Origin: Panax quinquefolius | Taxonomy: Eukaryota; Streptophyta; Magnoliopsida; Apiales; Araliaceae | Direction: 5' to 3' | Assembly (NCBI GenBank): GCA_020205615.1 | Contig: CM035170.1 | Location: 31,372,123-31,436,122, forward strand | Length of the DNA: 64,000 bases | In this document: in pieces, positions 1 through 10,929 of the stretch | Layout of the letters: the number at the start of each line of letters is the position of its first letter | Position numbering within the stretch: position 1 is the first letter of the stretch | Made by a program: the position numbers and the translations under genes | Notes under the pieces: model-generated | The model's database searches: none | What the model was told of the DNA's origin: nothing | Seen by the model: the letters and a program-made list of their open reading frames with translations, nothing else

Positions 1-467
1 TATGGTTTATGACAATAATACTAGGGTTTGTTGTCATACACCATAATTGACTAACCAATATCTGTCTACACATATAATGTATATATTTATAACACTGTAA
101 AAATAATATTATATTTAATATAATATTATTATTCTCATTCATAGCTCAAAATCCATAATCAGGGTTTGGATTCCATATCTGATTTATCTTTCATCATTAA
201 TTAAGTTAAAATAATTAACTGAATAATTTGAATTAAAATTCATATAATAAAATAGTAATTATAATACTTCCAATAATCACTTCATATATTATTTAAATAA
301 TATAAAAATCATAGTTTCATAGAAAATAAATAATAAAGACATTTCTACTTTGAAATTAATTATCATAAGTATATACTTTATAATGATCAAAAATTCTAAA
401 ATAAAATTATTTGAAATTATTCATGTAATAAATAAATTTTATTTATCACATATATTAATACACGTTA
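1..467 (-). mobile_element. Element C, left LTR (3' LTR), interrupted part
   Basis: This AT-rich non-coding stretch aligns by eye with the right-hand part of solo LTR B (17590-18050), including the shared 'actagggttt' and 'catgtaataaat' stretches. It resumes at 38146-38236 after the D/A nest and ends there in TTACA next to a polypurine tract. The start of this LTR lies outside the window. The last five bases (463-467, cgtta) are one copy of the target duplication of solo LTR D; the other copy (38146-38150) reads catta, a CpG-type change. Confidence 0.7.
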
Positions 468-1797
468 TGTGACACCCCCAAATCCGGGTTACCTGACCCC
501 CGAGTTTGGTGTTCACGATCCACAATATAATATCATTTAACTACCCATTCATATATAAATAGGAATACATAAGTCATTAACATATGTTGTTAATACATAA
601 GTCCCAAGTCCACTAATGTAAGACCCCAACTTATTATAAATAAAAATCAAATTTCCTCTATTTATTATTATGAATAATAATGTGATAATTTGATATAATA
701 CTTTGGTTATGGGTGAAATGTGCAAATTTTGTAAAATAAGCAAGTGGTTATAAAACAATCATTGTTGTCGGGGAATATTCATTTGGTCGTGGAATATTCT
801 TGTTGTAGGGTAATATTCGTACGACGGCGCAGTCATTTGTGGGCCCCATAACAGAATAATTGTGGGATGAAGAAAACGACAAGTTTGAGTTTCTATAAAT
901 AACTACGTAGTTGTTACTGTTAACAACGTTGGAATACCGGTGGTTAAAATACGATGTAATGGCGTGGTTGCACAAAGATAGCACCAGCGGTATTGCAAAG
1001 ATTGTTGAATTATCGATCCTTACGTGAAAGGAACTACTCAATAATTGTCACAAGAGTTACTGCTCAATATTTTATTTTATTGATTCAATAATTGTCTTTG
1101 CGTTGATATTTTATATTATTGTTGTTCAATAATTGTCAACGCACAAGATTCTCTCCATTATCGGATCAATAATTCATATTATTTGAATAATATTATTAGA
1201 TAGCATTATTGGCAATGTCTAGAAAGTTCTCACAAGGAGAGGTTTGGTAACTTAATTGCGGCCAAGAAGGAGAAATCCTTATCTGAAAGCCCCTCTTTCT
1301 TGGGAACAATGCAGTTGTCATAAATGTGATTCTGTAATATTATTTGTGAATAATTAATTATTGATTCATATGATTAGGAAATATTTATTTTATGTGGATA
1401 TAAATGATGGATTTATTTATGTGGTTATTAATGAAGGAATTAATGCGGAGATGTTTTATCAGTATTTTGTTGGATTGGAGGTATTAAAAATTATCCGTTG
1501 GTGGATTTTAGATATCTTTCTGTTTGGAATTTGGAAAAACTCAAAGCTACAAAGTTGTAGAGAATTCGATTTCATGTGGAATGGACATAAAATTCGTATT
1601 TTTCTGATAAACGGGCTATTTTCTATGAATTATTAAAGTTTTTGATTATTGTTTAAATGATAAAACATTTTGGAAAATTCAAGAATTGGTTGGTGAGAAA
1701 TGTGCTCAATTGAATTTCAAATGTGGTGGGTGGCAATAGTAATAAGTAAAGCCATCAGGTAGCAGGTTAGTCTTCTATGGCGTTCTAAGCATTTTCC

Positions 1798-1805
1798 TAT
1801 AAATA
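1798..1805 (+). promoter_or_regulatory. TATA box, element A 5' LTR
   Basis: TATAAATA is followed about 50 bp downstream by a CT-rich run typical of plant leaders. The same motif is at the equivalent place in the 3' LTR (32288-32295) and in E's LTRs (4478-4485 and 11910-11917). Conservation across both families supports its role as the U3 core promoter. Confidence 0.7.
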
Positions 1806-2364
1806 GGGTGCTTAGTTAAAATTGAAAATCACACCAGAATTCATAAGTTTTTTTTTCTCTCTCTCTACATTATCGAGCGTATTCTTGTGAGTATTTTGAT
1901 ACTTTGAGTGTTGCTATACGGTGCAAGTTCCTTCAGCACTATATCTAGTATTCCAGCCAGAAGTATTTTCTTTTTGAGGTAAGGGATGTTATTTCTTCTT
2001 AAATGATATTATTTTCTTCAATATCATTATGCCGAAATATTGGTTTGATTTTTTTTATCAAATTTGGAACTTTTTGTGTCGGGGTTACTATTCACGTATA
2101 CGGCACTATTCACGAATACGACACTATTCACCGAAAAATAAAATTTTCTTCTTTTTGTCCAAGATGTCTATTATGGTTACTATCTTTGATTGTATCCATG
2201 TTTTGATCTTTATTCTTGAATTTTGCTTCAAAATTGGTTATTATGGAGTATTATTGATCTTGGATAAACTGTTATACGAATCCTTACTATTTGTCCTTCT
2301 GTCTCACTGGATTCATTTTATTTAAAATATTTTTCATCATCCTAAGTCCTAAATGATGATATTA

Positions 2365-2512
2365 CTGAATATATTTGGCCTGTAGTGCAAAGATGAATGA
2401 TTAACTGATGAATATCTTTGGCCCGTAGTGCAAAGATGAACAGGTGTTGAGATGAACATGACCAACTGGTGATACAAATGAATATCTTTGGCCTGTAGTG
2501 CAAAGATGAATA
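2365..2512 (+). repeat. Hairpin-repeat array with GGCCYGTAGTGC core
   Basis: Three units near 2371-2394, 2414-2437 and 2484-2507 share the core GGCC(T/C)GTAGTGC. The core is flanked by atcttt on the left and its complement aaagat on the right in the second and third units (the first has atattt), so each could fold into a short stem-loop. The array lies about 570-710 bp downstream of the TATA box, so it should be transcribed. Equivalent arrays are at 32860-33006, 5300-5540 and 12667-12896. Confidence 0.7.
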
Positions 2513-3073
2513 TTGATTAAAGATGTATATTGATTTTTGTTACAGGGATAAAATTGATGATGGACTTTTAAATCTTAGAAGATAGTAGAACTCATTCTCT
2601 ACTTGACTCTTCTAATGGATTGCTATTTTCATGCAGCTTGTTGATCTAAAACTTGTTGTCATTATATTTTATCGATTTTTCCTCGTTGAAGACTAACGAT
2701 AATTTGTTGTATATTATCTTAGTCATAATATTCTTTACTGGGTTAGTTGAGCTCACCCTTTTCCTTTTTGTTCCATTTTTCAGAGGAGGTGAGAACATAA
2801 CAGGAACTAGTCGGGGTACGGAGTGATGGTTCTAGAAAGTTGTTTTAGCAGTCCTCACTATTTCTGTAAAATAGTGTTTGAATAATTGTAATGAGGACTT
2901 ATTTGAGTGTGGATATTGTCTAGAAAAAAATATTTGTATTTAAACTCACAGTATGTGTTGTCGTATTTTGCACGACAATTGTATTATTGAAGTTGTAGTT
3001 TGCTTTCTGTACCATGTATTTGGCAACTCAGAATGGGTTGGATGGAATGGACCTATTTTGGGGTCATCACAGT

Positions 3074-3085
3074 TGGTATCAGAGC
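3074..3085 (+). promoter_or_regulatory. Primer-binding site, element A (initiator tRNA-Met)
   Basis: TGGTATCAGAGC lies two bases after the 5' LTR end. This is the common PBS complementary to the 3' end of plant initiator tRNA-Met and fixes the plus orientation of A. The leader from 3086 to 3211 is non-coding and is cut by solo LTR B. Confidence 0.9.
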
Positions 3086-4189
3086 TTAGGGATATGATCC
3101 CTTGCTGAGATGTGAGACAAGAACTAGGAGGGGAGAGACGGTAAATTCCTTCGCTAGTATGACCTGACTAAGTTTATTTAGTATTTATTTTGTCAGTCAG
3201 AGTATAGGGATTGTAGAACCCCCAAATCCGGGTACTTGAAACCCGAACTCGGTGCTTTACGATACCATTTCTATGAGCGGAATAATACTAATAATAATAA
3301 CAATAATATAAAATTTAAACTTAATTTACATAATTATCAGAGTCTAGCTCCCAAGTACGTAACCTTTAAACATTCATTACAACCCATGATAGATAATATA
3401 TATCATACTTGTCTTAATAAAGTTAACTATTACATAACATATCATTTCTTTCATTCAACAACCTTTCCATTTCCCTTGTTCTTAGCAGAGCTGTAAGACC
3501 CCAACTTTTATAAATAAAGATGAATTTTCTATAAATATTATTTTTGAATATTATGGAATAAATTTGATATAATGTTATAGTTGTGGGTAATATTTATAAA
3601 TTTTGCAAAAGTAAGCAAGTTGTTATAAAATATTCGTTTGGTCTGGGAATATTCTTTTTGTTGGGGAATATTCGTATTTACGGCTCAATCATTAGTGGAC
3701 CTCATTAACGTAAGTATTGTCGTAGTTAGAAAACGACAAAATTATCTTTCTATAAAAATAACGGCTAGCAGAGGTGTTACCGTTAAAACTGCTTGAACTA
3801 CCCTAGAGTAAAAGTACGATGTACGCGTAGTTGTATAAGAGCACACGATATTGATTATTGATGCTTTGCGTGAGAAGTCACTCACCATGCTCAATTATTA
3901 CTACAGAATTGCTTTGATCATATCTCTTATATTATTTATTCAATTATTGTCACAAAGATCATCTGTAAAATATGTTATAGTATTAAATCAATAATTGAGA
4001 CGACAAGTTATAAATGATTAATAATTGTTGAAAGATTAAATATGTGTTGATTAAAAATAAAATGATTTGTGGTAATATTTATTCAATCCTTGATGTATAT
4101 AAAGAGTCTGCTTATGAGACGCTTGTGGTAAGTTTGATTATTTTATGGGGGCCCATATGTCATCATCTAAGAGTCTCTTCGCCAATAGT

Positions 4190-4440
4190 AATTATCTTCG
4201 CCAATAGTAATTACCTTTGTGAATAGTAATTACCTTCGTCAATAGTAATTACCTTTACCAGACGTCAAACCACTTATTGCCGTCTTATATTACAAAGGCC
4301 GAACCACTTGTCGTTTCACATTACAAGCATCGAACCACTTGTCGTTTCACATTACAAAGCGCCGAACCACTTGTCGTTTCACATTACAAAAGGCCAAACC
4401 ACTTTTCTTTTCACATCACCAAATGTCGTCAAGCCACTTG
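4190..4440 (+). repeat. U3 tandem repeats, element E 5' LTR
   Basis: Two adjacent arrays lie just upstream of the TATA box. The first (about 4175-4258) repeats 'aatagtaattacctt' four times with a period near 22 bp. The second (about 4262-4435) repeats 'gaaccacttgtcgtttcaca' with a period near 31 bp, at least three copies well conserved and two more diverged. Both recur in the 3' LTR at 11620-11880. Their place suggests iterated enhancer-type elements; that function is an inference. Confidence 0.75.
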
Positions 4441-4477
4441 CCTTTTCAAATGGCAAAAAGCTAAGCTAGAAATCTTC

Positions 4478-4485
4478 TATAAATA
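4478..4485 (+). promoter_or_regulatory. TATA box, element E 5' LTR
   Basis: TATAAATA, followed by 'gaggcctagtgcttc' and a GA-rich stretch. The same context is at 11910-11917 in the 3' LTR. Confidence 0.7.
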
Positions 4486-4659
4486 GAGGCCTAGTGCTTC
4501 ATTATTTTCACTTAATTCATTCAAGCTATAGAGAGAGAAAGTATAGAGAGAATAAGAGAGAAGAAGAAGAGTATTTTGTTACTACACTATCAAGCAGATT
4601 CAATCTCCTACCAAAAGTAAGGGGTGTTATTCTTTCTTATTCATGAAGAGAACTGTTGT

Positions 4660-5000
4660 TATTCCATTGCTTATTATTCTGCTGGAATAACCTGTATATG
4701 CGGTTTACCCTATACTTGGTGACATTCTTCTATTATTCTGTTGGAACATCCTGTCTGTGTGTTTTACACCGGACTTGGTTCCGTCTTTATTATTATTCTA
4801 TTGGAACATCCTGCATGTGTTTTACATCGACCGGGTTCCGCTTTTTTATTATTATTCATTGGAACATCCTCGTCTGTGTGTTTTACGCCGGACCCGGTTC
4901 CATTCTTTATTATTCTGTTGAATATCCTCGCTCATGCGCTTTTCTTACGGACTTTAATTTCGTTCCGTTATTTATTATTCTGTTGAATAACTCGCCTGCA
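4660..5000 (+). repeat. Array of about 60-bp units in element E leader
   Basis: Five or so diverged copies share 'ggaacatcct', 'tgtgttttac', 'ggttcc' and 'tttattattctgttg'. Within each better-conserved unit ggaac and gttcc are complementary, so a stem is possible. The matching array in the 3' LTR is at 12100-12365 with fewer units, so unit number differs between the two LTRs. Confidence 0.65.
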
Positions 5001-5299
5001 AGTGCTGTTTATCGCATGCATGATGATTTCTTTTGTTATTCCATTCTTTATTATACCCAGTTGGTTAAAACTTTGACTTCTATACTCCATGAAATTAGTG
5101 GAATATCCTTGATATTTGCTCTTCATCCAATATCCTTTCATGGAAATATTCTTCTCAAGATTCTTGAATTTTACTCTACAAAGCAAATCATGTTGTCGAT
5201 ATTTGGATGTTATTGGTTCCTAGATAAATTAATTCTTGAACTTGTTTTATTGAATTCTTATATCATTGTCATCATCCTCATGTTTATATTATGTTGAAA

Positions 5300-5540
5300 G
5301 TCATCTGTGGCTGTAGTGCATAGATGGACTTGGTATGATTATGACCGAGACTATTCTTGGTAATCATGACCGTAATGTTACAAATGATGTGGTAAAAATC
5401 CTCATCGTCTGTAGTGCATTGATGGACGCTTGTTGGCATGATCATGACCATTAATGAATACACAAATATTCTTGGCCCGTAGTGAATGAATAATTGTGGT
5501 CGTGATACTAAAGAATATCCTCGGCCGTAGTGCGTAAGTG
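5300..5540 (+). repeat. GGCC/GTAGTGC hairpin array, element E 5' LTR
   Basis: Units near 5301-5326, 5402-5425, 5465-5493 and 5511-5540 keep the core (G)GYC-GTAGTG. The flanks differ from unit to unit but tend to stay complementary: catct with agatg, catc with gatg, tattc with gaata. The 3' LTR array is at 12667-12896. Confidence 0.6.
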
Positions 5541-6088
5541 ATTCAATGATGTGGAATATTTATTAAAGTCGAGTCTCAAATATAACAAAGATGATGAAAA
5601 ACTTTTAAATCATAAAAGATAGTAGATTTTATTTTCTACTTGACTCTTTTAATGGATTCTTTGGTTCACCGTAGTTAAACTTGATGTTCATTATATTTTA
5701 TCGCTTTAACATCATTTGTAGGCTAATGATAATTTATTCTCGCATTATCTTAGTCATAATATTTCTTCTTGAGCTAGTTGAGCTCACCCTTTCTTTCACC
5801 GTTCTCTTCGTGATATGAGAATATAGCCGGGACGAGTCGGGAACGGAGAAATGGTCCGAGGATAGCATTAGTAGTCCTCACTATTCTGTGAAATAAGTCA
5901 GTGATAATAATTGTAATGAGGACTCCTTTTGAGTTTGTATGATCTCTAGTAGACAATATTTGTATTCAAACTCACGCTTTATCGTATTATTATACCTACG
6001 CTTATATTAGTAAGTTGTATTTAAATTCTGCACCATGTATCCGACTACCCAAGATGGGTGATGTATACCTAATTTTGGGGGCCACAAC

Positions 6089-6098
6089 AGTATCGAGC
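6089..6098 (+). promoter_or_regulatory. Decayed primer-binding site, element E
   Basis: AGTATCGAGC stands where element A has TGGTATCAGAGC, and the downstream leader 'ttagggatatgatcc' is shared. The site has lost bases and probably could no longer prime on initiator tRNA-Met. The leader 6099-6274 is non-coding. Confidence 0.6.
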
Positions 6099-6274
6099 TT
6101 AGGGATATGATCCCCGGCTAAGATTTGAGAATAGTACTAGGAGGGAGAGAGGGGAATACCTTCGCTAGTATGACCTACCTAAGTTTATGTGCTATTTTTT
6201 TGTTGGCTCACCGTAATATAGGGATAATATGTTACATTTCAATTAACCTTTTGTTTTGTGGCGAGATCTCGAAA

Positions 6275-7352
6275 ATGACATCCGAGAATGTTGAGAATAG
6301 CAATGGAGCACAGAGATCGTTGATTCACCACATATCAATAATCGTGATAATGTGCATCGTGAAGGCGACAATCCTCATGCTAACAACAACACCGACCAAA
6401 TGATGAATGATCAAATGTTCAGAGGCTTTATGCAATTCATGCAACAAAGAAAGTAGAGCGACTCTCATTCCAAAACGTAGGTGGAAACACGGAAAACTCT
6501 CGGCACACCGCTAAATGCTTTAAGGAGCCGGGACCACCGGAGTTTAAGGGAGAGCCAAAACCACTTTTGGCGGAAGCATGGATAAAGCAGATTACCAAGA
6601 TATTTGATGTCTTGGGATGCTCCGAGGAACAAAAGGTTCCCTTTGCCGCCTTTATGTTGGCGGAGAGGCGATTCTTGGTGGAATCGGGTAAAAGCGACTC
6701 AACTTCGTTGTCTTCAAGATATCTTGGGAGAAGTTCCAGAGTCGTTCAACGACAAATACTTTCCTAAAAGTATTCGCCACATGAAGGTGGTGGAGTTTAT
6801 CAAGTTGAAACAAAACAATATGACCGTGTCGCAATACGAGGCAAAATTTACGGAGTTATCACGGTTTCAGGCCCCACTTGGCGATAATGAAGAGAGAATG
6901 GCGCGAATGTTTTTAAGAGGTTTGAAGCGGAGATACGCCAACATCTTATTTCTCATAAACCGTGTTTGTATTCGAGATGTTGTAAATAGGGCTCGCTTAG
7001 TGGAGCGTGATAACGAGTCAACGCAACTAAAAGAGAGCAAACCGACAAAATTATAATACCAAATGGTAGTAGTCATCGAAGCGGTGACAACAAGCGTGAG
7101 GGAATCAACATGCCAGATATGGTAACCACTTTGGTGGTAATCGTACCAAAACAATAAGAATGGACATTTTAAGAAAAGGAGATTCAACAATGATGGAAAG
7201 ACGTCAAAGACCAAAGACCACGTTGTTAAGGAAGGAGAAAGACCACCTATCATATGCTTCAAATGCGAGGAGAGGGACACATCACCAAAATCAAGCCATG
7301 CCGTCAAAGCATGTTATAATTGTGGAAGAGAAGGTCACTTAGCTTGATTTTG
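6275..7352 (+). pseudogene. Element E gag remnant
   Basis: Starting at the ATG at 6275, the equivalent of A's gag start at 18188, fragments in changing frames show the capsid-like segment AEAWIKQITKIFDVLGC (near 6570-6620), the KLKQNNMTVSQYEAKFTELS block (6805-6865) and RMFLRGLKRRYANILF (6902-6950). A C-terminal CCHC zinc knuckle (CYNCGREGHLA) is near 7312-7344. The knuckle is interrupted by TGA at 7345-7347, probably from CGA, before its last Cys. The family protein is the structural Gag that forms virus-like particles. Several frameshifts make it non-functional. Confidence 0.85.
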
Positions 7353-7429
7353 TCGTTTATCAAGACAAATTCAAATAGGATGGATGCACCAAAGGTCATC
7401 CCCCGTAAAAGTCAAACCGTAGGTGCAAG

Positions 7430-7920
7430 GGAGAGCGTTTGTTGTGACCTCCCGTAGAGCAAGGAATCCGAATGAGGTCATCACGGGTAAGCTTATCATA
7501 AACTCTAATGAAGTCTATACTTTATTTGATAACGGTTCTACCCATTCTTTTATTTCTCCTACTTGCGCCATCGATTAAATTTGACTCGAGAAATTAGACT
7601 TTGACTTATCTGTGGAAACTCCGTTGGGAGAAACCTTCATTACATCCACTGTTTATAAGTCTTGTTTGGTTCAAATCGGTACCCTCACATTACCTGTCGA
7701 TCTTATTTCATTAAAAATACTTGCATTTGGCGTGATTCTAGGGATTGATTGGTTAACTACTTATCATGCAAAAATGGATTGTTTTCATAAGGTTGTTACC
7801 TTTATTATTCCTAACCAACCTATTATGCGAATTCAAGCGACCAAACCATTAAAATCAATCACGGTCATCTCAAGCCATAAAGCTATTCATTTATTGAAAA
7901 CGGATGTCAAGCTTTCTTAG
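7430..7920 (+). pseudogene. Element E aspartic protease remnant
   Basis: The segment GRAFVVTSRRARNPNEVITG leads into an active-site region reading LFDNGSTHSF near 7525-7555, where this family normally has DTGSTHSF. After a frameshift the frame continues with PLGETFITSTVYKSCLVQ and ends at LAFGVILGIDWLTTYHAK (about 7720-7775), the hydrophobic-G-D-WL motif common to plant gypsy proteases. The enzyme would process the Gag-Pol polyprotein; this copy is broken and its catalytic motif is altered. Confidence 0.85.
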
Positions 7921-7969
7921 CTCATGTCACGATTTAAACAAAAATACGCCGCTTTTGAACGATATTTCT

Positions 7970-8850
7970 ATTGTTAATAAATTTCCGACGTATTCTCAAA
8001 GAACTTCCCCGCCTACCCCGAGGCGTGAAATTGAATTTTGTATCGACCTCAACCCAATACAAAACCTATTTCCAAAGCCCCATATCGAATGGCTCTATTG
8101 AACTTCGTGAGTTAAAGACCCAACCGCAGGAATTGTTAGACATTGGCTTTATTCGTCCCTAGTACTTCTCCTCGGGGTGCTCCTGCTTCTATTCGTGAAG
8201 AAGAAAGATGGGAGTATGCGACTTTGTATTGATTATCTGGAGTCAATCATGTCACCATCAAAATTGGTATCCATTGCCACGTATTGATGACCTGTTGACC
8301 AAATTGCAAGGAGCCAAATTCTTTTCAAAGATTGATCTTCATTCCGGATATCACCAATTGAAGATTAGAACCACGACATTCCAAAGAAGGCTTTTAGAAC
8401 TCCTAGACGCGGGCATTATGAATTCCTAGTCATGTCCTTTGGATTGACTAATGCTCCCGCCGCCTTCATGGATATGATGAACCGAGTATTAAAGGAATAT
8501 TTGGATCACTTTGTGGTCGTCTTTATTGATGACATCCTTATTTATTCCAAAAGCCGTGAAGATCATGAGCAACACTTGAGGCTGACACTCCAAAAGCTTC
8601 GTGAATAAAAGCTTTATGCCAATTTGAAGAAATGCGAGTTCTGGCTTGAAGAAGTAGCATTCCTTGGGCACGTGGTATCAAGTCATGGAATATCTATTGA
8701 CCTAGCAAAGATTGAAGCTATTCAAAGCTGGGAACAACCTAAATCGATGACCAAAGTACGTAGCTTTCTCGCTTTAGTTGGTTATTATCGGAGATTCGTG
8801 GAAGGATTTTCTCGAATCGCTACTCCATCGACTCAAATTTGACTCGTAAA
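7970..8850 (+). pseudogene. Element E reverse transcriptase remnant
   Basis: Recognisable blocks are [15 protein letters not shown] (8115-8160), [13 protein letters not shown] (8199-8238), [18 protein letters not shown] (8312-8365), and the catalytic-loop segment [12 protein letters not shown] with FIDD at 8522-8533. [19 protein letters not shown] and [19 protein letters not shown] follow toward the connection domain. The active-site aspartates are intact, but frameshifts (near 8175, 8240, 8390) and stops break the reading frame. Confidence 0.9.
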
Positions 8851-8852
8851 GA

Positions 8853-9375
8853 TACAAAGTTCTTGTTAGAGCGAAGAATGTGAGAAGAGTTTTCAAGAAC
8901 TCAAGAGGACTTATTTCAAGACTGCTCGACAATACCATCCGCCTCGAGGGATTTGTCATCTACAATGATGATGCTCGGCAAAGGGTTGGGATGTGTTCTC
9001 ATGCAACATGGAAAAGTTATATCCTATGCCTCGCGACAACTCAAAGAATATGAGAGGAATTATCCTACTCATGATCTAGAGTTGGCAGATGTTGTCTTTA
9101 CACTTAAAATTTGGAGGCATTACTTGTATGGGAGAAAGTGGAGATCTTTATGGATCATAAAAGCCTCAAATATTTCTTCACTCAAAAGGAACTCAACATG
9201 CGACAACGACGCTTGGCTTGAACTATTGAAAGATTATGATGATACCATCCAATACCATCCTCGAAAAGCGAACGTGGTAGTCGATTTATTGAGTAGAAGA
9301 TCATATGCAAGTACGAAAGTGCGATATTGTCAACACAAAGGCCCATTTTGTGTGACTTGCAAAGGATGGAGATAG
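8853..9375 (+). pseudogene. Element E RNase H remnant
   Basis: The best-preserved part reads [18 protein letters not shown] and [20 protein letters not shown] (about 9008-9130). It then runs through a frame-shifted thumb-like segment to [24 protein letters not shown] (about 9232-9302). In this family the last segment is ADALSRR; here the Asp remains, but A has changed and frames shift before it. The N-terminal Asp region ('YSDAS' in relatives) is scrambled near 8950-8975. The domain would degrade the RNA template during reverse transcription. Confidence 0.85.
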
Positions 9376-9589
9376 AGTTAAAGACTCTGTGGACGCATGT
9401 GATGATAGCGAGTATATACGAAAGTAGAACCGACTTTAATCGATAAAGTTAAAGTCGCCAAGCTACGCTGCTCTGAGCCGATGCGCGATGCGTGAGGAGG
9501 AAGAAAGTGCAAGAAGGTGCTATGCCGAAAGCAAGAATCGATGAAGAAGGAATACTTGAGTCAACTCCAGACTTTGTGTTCCTAACGAC

Positions 9590-10440
9590 CTCGATTTAAA
9601 GTATAATATCATGATGGAGGCGTCACAACACACCATTTGTAATCCATCTCGAGTACCAAAATGTATCATGATATTCGCCATACATTTTGGTGGAGCAATA
9701 TGAAGAGAGAGATAGCGCTGCTTATCTCAAGGTGTCTAACTTGTCAACGAAGTTAAAGCGAGCATCAAGTACCAAAAGGTCCATTGCAACCATTTGAAAT
9801 TCCGTAATAGAAGTGGGAGCACATTACCATGGATTTCAAGCACGGCCTTCCTAAGGTTTCTCAAGGCATATATGCGATTTGGGTCATTGTTGATAGATTG
9901 ACCAAGTCTGCTCATTTCTTACCGACACGAGAAACTTATACACTTGAACGCCTTGCTCAGATGTACATAAACGAGATTGTAAGATCGCATGGTATGCCCA
10001 GATATCCATAGTTTTCGAATCGAGACCTAAGATTCACTTCACGATTTTGGGTTAGTTTGCAAAAAGCTATGGGAATAGACTTACGATTTAGCTCGACATT
10101 TCATCCTCAGACGGACGGACAGTTGGTGAGGACTATTCAAACTCTTGAAGATCTATTAAGACTTTGTGTCCTTGATTTCAAGGGAAGTTGGGACAAGTTC
10201 TTACCATTGGTGGAGTTTTCCTACAACAACAGTTATCAAGCAAGTATTGGCATGGCTCCATTTGAAGCGTTGTATGGAAGAAAGTGTCGCTTCTCAAAGA
10301 TCTTTGGGATGAGGTGGGTGAAACAACGTTGTTGGGACCGGAGTTGGTACGTATATGACTACGAAAAAGATTCAAACGATCCGACAACGTATAAAAACCC
10401 TCACAAAATCGATAAAAGAGTTATATCTTGATCTTCATCG
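9590..10440 (+). pseudogene. Element E integrase remnant, catalytic residues lost
   Basis: The core starts with TMDFKHGLPK (first catalytic Asp, near 9830), then WVIVDRLTKSAHFLPT and MYINEIVRSHGMPR. The second catalytic Asp, normally in SDRD, is Asn here (AAT at 10018-10020). The third residue, Glu in QTDGQSER of relatives, is Val (GTG at 10126-10128). The segment [27 protein letters not shown] is otherwise intact. The HHCC zinc domain upstream (9600-9780) is recognisable only in pieces. This is the domain missing from element A. Confidence 0.88.
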
Positions 10441-10544
10441 AAAGGACGTGGAATTCGATATAGGAGATCATGTGTTGTTAAGAGTTTCTCCATGAAAGGA
10501 GTTACAAGATTTGGAAAGAGAGGAAAACTCAATCCTCGATTCAT

Positions 10545-10905
10545 CGGTCCATTTTTAATCCTCGATCGAGTAGGAATCGTGGCCTATGTACTCGCTTTTC
10601 GCTAAGTATGTCTCTCGTGTTCATAATGTTTTCACATATCCATGTTACGTAAATATGTAAAAGACCCTAACCACATTATTGAGTTAGAACCGATTTAAAT
10701 AATAGCGGAAGATTTGACGTATGAAGAGGTTCCTGCTCAAATCTTGGATAAGAAGGAACATATTTTACGCTCCAAGGTTATACCTCAAGTCAAAGTTTTG
10801 TGGAGGAACCACGATGTTGAAGAAATGACTTAGGAGTTAGAATCAAATGAAATCAAGGTATCCTTACCTCTTCGACATACCAGGTACGCACCCTAATTTC
10901 GAGGG
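10545..10905 (+). pseudogene. Element E Pol C-terminus with chromodomain-like tail
   Basis: ILDRVGIVAYVLAF (10559-10600) is followed in shifted frames by SMLRKYVKDPNHIIELEP (10640-10695), DLTYEEVPAQILDKKEHILR (10710-10770) and VKVLWRNHDVEE (10790-10825). This corresponds to the degenerate chromodomain at the end of Tekay/Del integrases, thought to steer insertion toward heterochromatin. Stops at about 10696 and 10831 break it. Confidence 0.8.
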
Positions 10906-10916
10906 CAAAATTTCAT

Positions 10917-10929
10917 AAGAAGGGGAGGT
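10917..10929 (+). promoter_or_regulatory. Polypurine tract, element E
   Basis: AAGAAGGGGAGGT lies directly before the 3' LTR and would prime plus-strand DNA synthesis. The equivalent tract in A is at 31094-31106. Confidence 0.85.

Larger units (their letters stand above)
617..3071 (+). repeat. Element A 5' LTR
   Basis: About 2455 bp, starting TGTAAGACCCCAACTT and ending in CACA next to the PBS. It matches the 3' LTR at 31107-33569 along its whole length with scattered substitutions and many short indels. It holds a TATA box at 1798-1805, a CT-rich stretch at 1848-1866, and an array of short hairpins at 2365-2512. The short ORFs inside have no protein similarity I can recognise. Confidence 0.9.
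3492..6086 (+). repeat. Element E 5' LTR
   Basis: About 2595 bp, starting TGTAAGACCCCAACTTTT and ending GGCCACA where the 3' copy has GTGTCACA. It contains two U3 repeat arrays (4190-4440), a TATA box (4478-4485), a GA-rich leader (4527-4570), an array of roughly 60-bp units (4660-5000) and the GGCC/GTAGTGC hairpin array (5300-5540). The 213-codon frame at 4656-5297 is an effect of the repeats and has no recognisable domain. Confidence 0.9.

Noticed and set aside
4656..5297. 213-codon open frame on the plus strand
   Set aside because: It lies inside E's 5' LTR, is made of the 60-bp repeat units, and its counterpart in the 3' LTR (12053-12589) differs in length and sequence by indels that ignore codons. 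No domain is recognisable.
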